Source: Clostridia bacterium
GTDB lineage: Bacteria; Bacillota; Clostridia; Oscillospirales; Acutalibacteraceae
Assembly: GCA_900769535.1 (NCBI GenBank)
Contig: CAAGHB010000009.1
Coordinates: forward strand, 1-5,789
Reading direction: 5' to 3'
DNA: 5,789 nucleotides
Made by a program: the position numbers and the translations under genes. The notes below the pieces were generated by a model. It was not told where the DNA came from and ran no database searches. It saw nothing but the letters and a program-made list of their open reading frames with translations. How positions within the stretch are numbered: the stretch's first letter is position 1; each line of letters opens with the position of its first letter. Below are positions 4,957-5,789 of this stretch, piece after piece.

Positions 4957-5789
4957 ATGAAAAAACTGATGAGTGTATTGCTCGTAGTAGCAATGTTGCT
5001 CGGTTGCATGATGTGCTTAAACTCATGTAACAAAAAAACCGACGAAAAGGTTATGACCCTTAACGTTGGTGCTTACCCGGACACCGTTGACCCCGCGCTC
5101 AACTCCGCAGTTGACGGCGCTACCTACATCGTTCACGCTTTTGCCGGTCTCGTCGGCTATGAGCAGAATGATAAGGGTGATTTAGAGTTAGTTCCCCAGT
5201 GTGCTACCTCTCTCCCCGAAGGTGTATTGCTCGAAGATGGCAAAACCTCTTACACCTATACCCTCAGAGATGGATTAAAATGGAGCGACGGCACAGACCT
5301 TACAGCAGAAGACTTTGTCTACGCCTGGAACCGTGCTGCAAGCCCCGTAACCGCTGCTGACTACGGCTATATGTTCGAAGTTATCGACGGTTATGCCGAA
5401 ATGAACGAAACAGACGACGATGGCAACCTCGTTAACCCCGACGCTAAGCTCAACGTTACCGCTGACGGAAACAAGATTACCGTAGTTCTCACCGTTGACG
5501 TTCCTTACATTCACGAGCTTTGCGCATTCCCTGCTTACATGCCTGTTCGCAAGGATTTAGTTGAAAAGCACGGCGAAGCTTGGGCAACCTCAGCTGACAC
5601 CTTTATCGGAAACGGCGCTTACAAGGTTACCGAATTCACCCAGACTCAGATGGTTATGGAAAAGAACGAATACTTCTATAACGCTGACAAGGTTGTTACC
5701 GATAAGATTGTATTCGCATTCAATGACGATGACGTTTCTCTCTTAACCAACTATCAGAACGGAACATACCTCTTTATCAGATCGGAAGA
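4957..5789 (+). CDS. oppA: Peptide-binding lipoprotein OppA, 3'-truncated
   Basis: Extracellular substrate-binding protein of the SBP_bac_5 family, which captures peptides and delivers them to OppBC. The first 277 codons of an expected 500-600 are present; the gene runs off the right edge. The N-terminus has a lipoprotein signal peptide: basic MKK, a hydrophobic core (about 4-21) and a lipobox LNSC ending at C24. LLGC ending at C17 is an alternative. The mature part begins with a short polar linker, then TLNVGAYPDTVDPAL (34-48). The family signature region TLRDGLKWSDG ... AEDFVYAW (102-124) is clear, and NGAYKV (219-224) is another family motif. The ATG is supported by a strong ribosome binding site. 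The last 11 bases match an Illumina adapter, so residues after I274 (base 5778) are probably artificial. The gene follows oppF by 81 bp and may have its own promoter. Peptide length preference cannot be judged. Confidence 0.94.
   Translation, partial: MKKLMSVLLVVAMLLGCMMCLNSCNKKTDEKVMTLNVGAYPDTVDPALNSAVDGATYIVHAFAGLVGYEQNDKGDLELVPQCATSLPEGVLLEDGKTSYTYTLRDGLKWSDGTDLTAEDFVYAWNRAASPVTAADYGYMFEVIDGYAEMNETDDDGNLVNPDAKLNVTADGNKITVVLTVDVPYIHELCAFPAYMPVRKDLVEKHGEAWATSADTFIGNGAYKVTEFTQTQMVMEKNEYFYNADKVVTDKIVFAFNDDDVSLLTNYQNGTYLFIRSE
5779..5789 (+). other. Probable Illumina adapter remnant at contig end
   Basis: AGATCGGAAGA is identical to the first 11 bases of the standard Illumina TruSeq adapter (AGATCGGAAGAGC) and sits exactly at the last base of the window. 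It begins right after codon I274 of oppA, where homologues usually continue with an acidic residue (inference from family memory). These bases are best treated as non-genomic. Confidence 0.85.

Noticed and set aside
850..5778. Nickel or other non-peptide specificity for the transporter
   Set aside because: The family also includes nickel and sugar transporters, but the overall sequence and the OppA signature region fit peptide systems best. Specificity cannot be proven from this fragment, and nothing points to another substrate.
1..5789. Mobile element, CRISPR array, tRNA/rRNA or defence system
   Set aside because: No repeats, transposase or phage-like genes, or RNA gene signatures were seen. 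The window is a conserved metabolic operon with consistent composition.

Overview
The window looks like a short-read contig from a Gram-positive Clostridia-type bacterium (Bacillota), possibly an anaerobic gut-type Oscillospiraceae/Ruminococcaceae relative. This rests on strong AAGGAGG-type ribosome binding sites, two perfect TATAAT -10 boxes, a lipoprotein-anchored substrate-binding protein and typical Clostridia-like protein sequences. The genus cannot be fixed from the sequence alone. All genes are on the + strand, and coding regions fill nearly the whole window.

Layout: positions 1-675 hold the C-terminal catalytic part of an M24-family Xaa-Pro aminopeptidase whose 5' end is outside the window. 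A 174-bp AT-rich gap (676-849) follows. It holds a large imperfect inverted repeat, an extended -10 promoter and a small leader hairpin. Next come four tightly packed genes of an oligopeptide/dipeptide (Opp/Dpp-type, PepT family) ABC importer: oppB (TTG start at 850), oppC, oppD and oppF. Their gaps are 17 nt, 15 nt and an 8-nt overlap. An 81-bp gap (4876-4956) then carries a perfect 6-bp-stem dyad directly abutting a second TATAAT box, and the start of the lipoprotein gene oppA, which runs off the right edge.

How the genes work together: the OppA lipoprotein should capture peptides outside the membrane. OppB and OppC form the channel, and OppD and OppF hydrolyse ATP to drive import. The aminopeptidase upstream could remove N-terminal residues preceding proline from imported peptides, which is a plausible but unproven functional link. 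The probable separate promoter before oppA fits the usual need for more binding protein than permease.

The most actionable observation is technical. The last 11 bases (5779-5789) exactly match the start of the common Illumina TruSeq adapter, so the final codons read for OppA (R-S-E) are probably not genomic. I found no evidence of a novel system; this is an ordinary peptide-uptake operon with a few regulatory structures worth checking.
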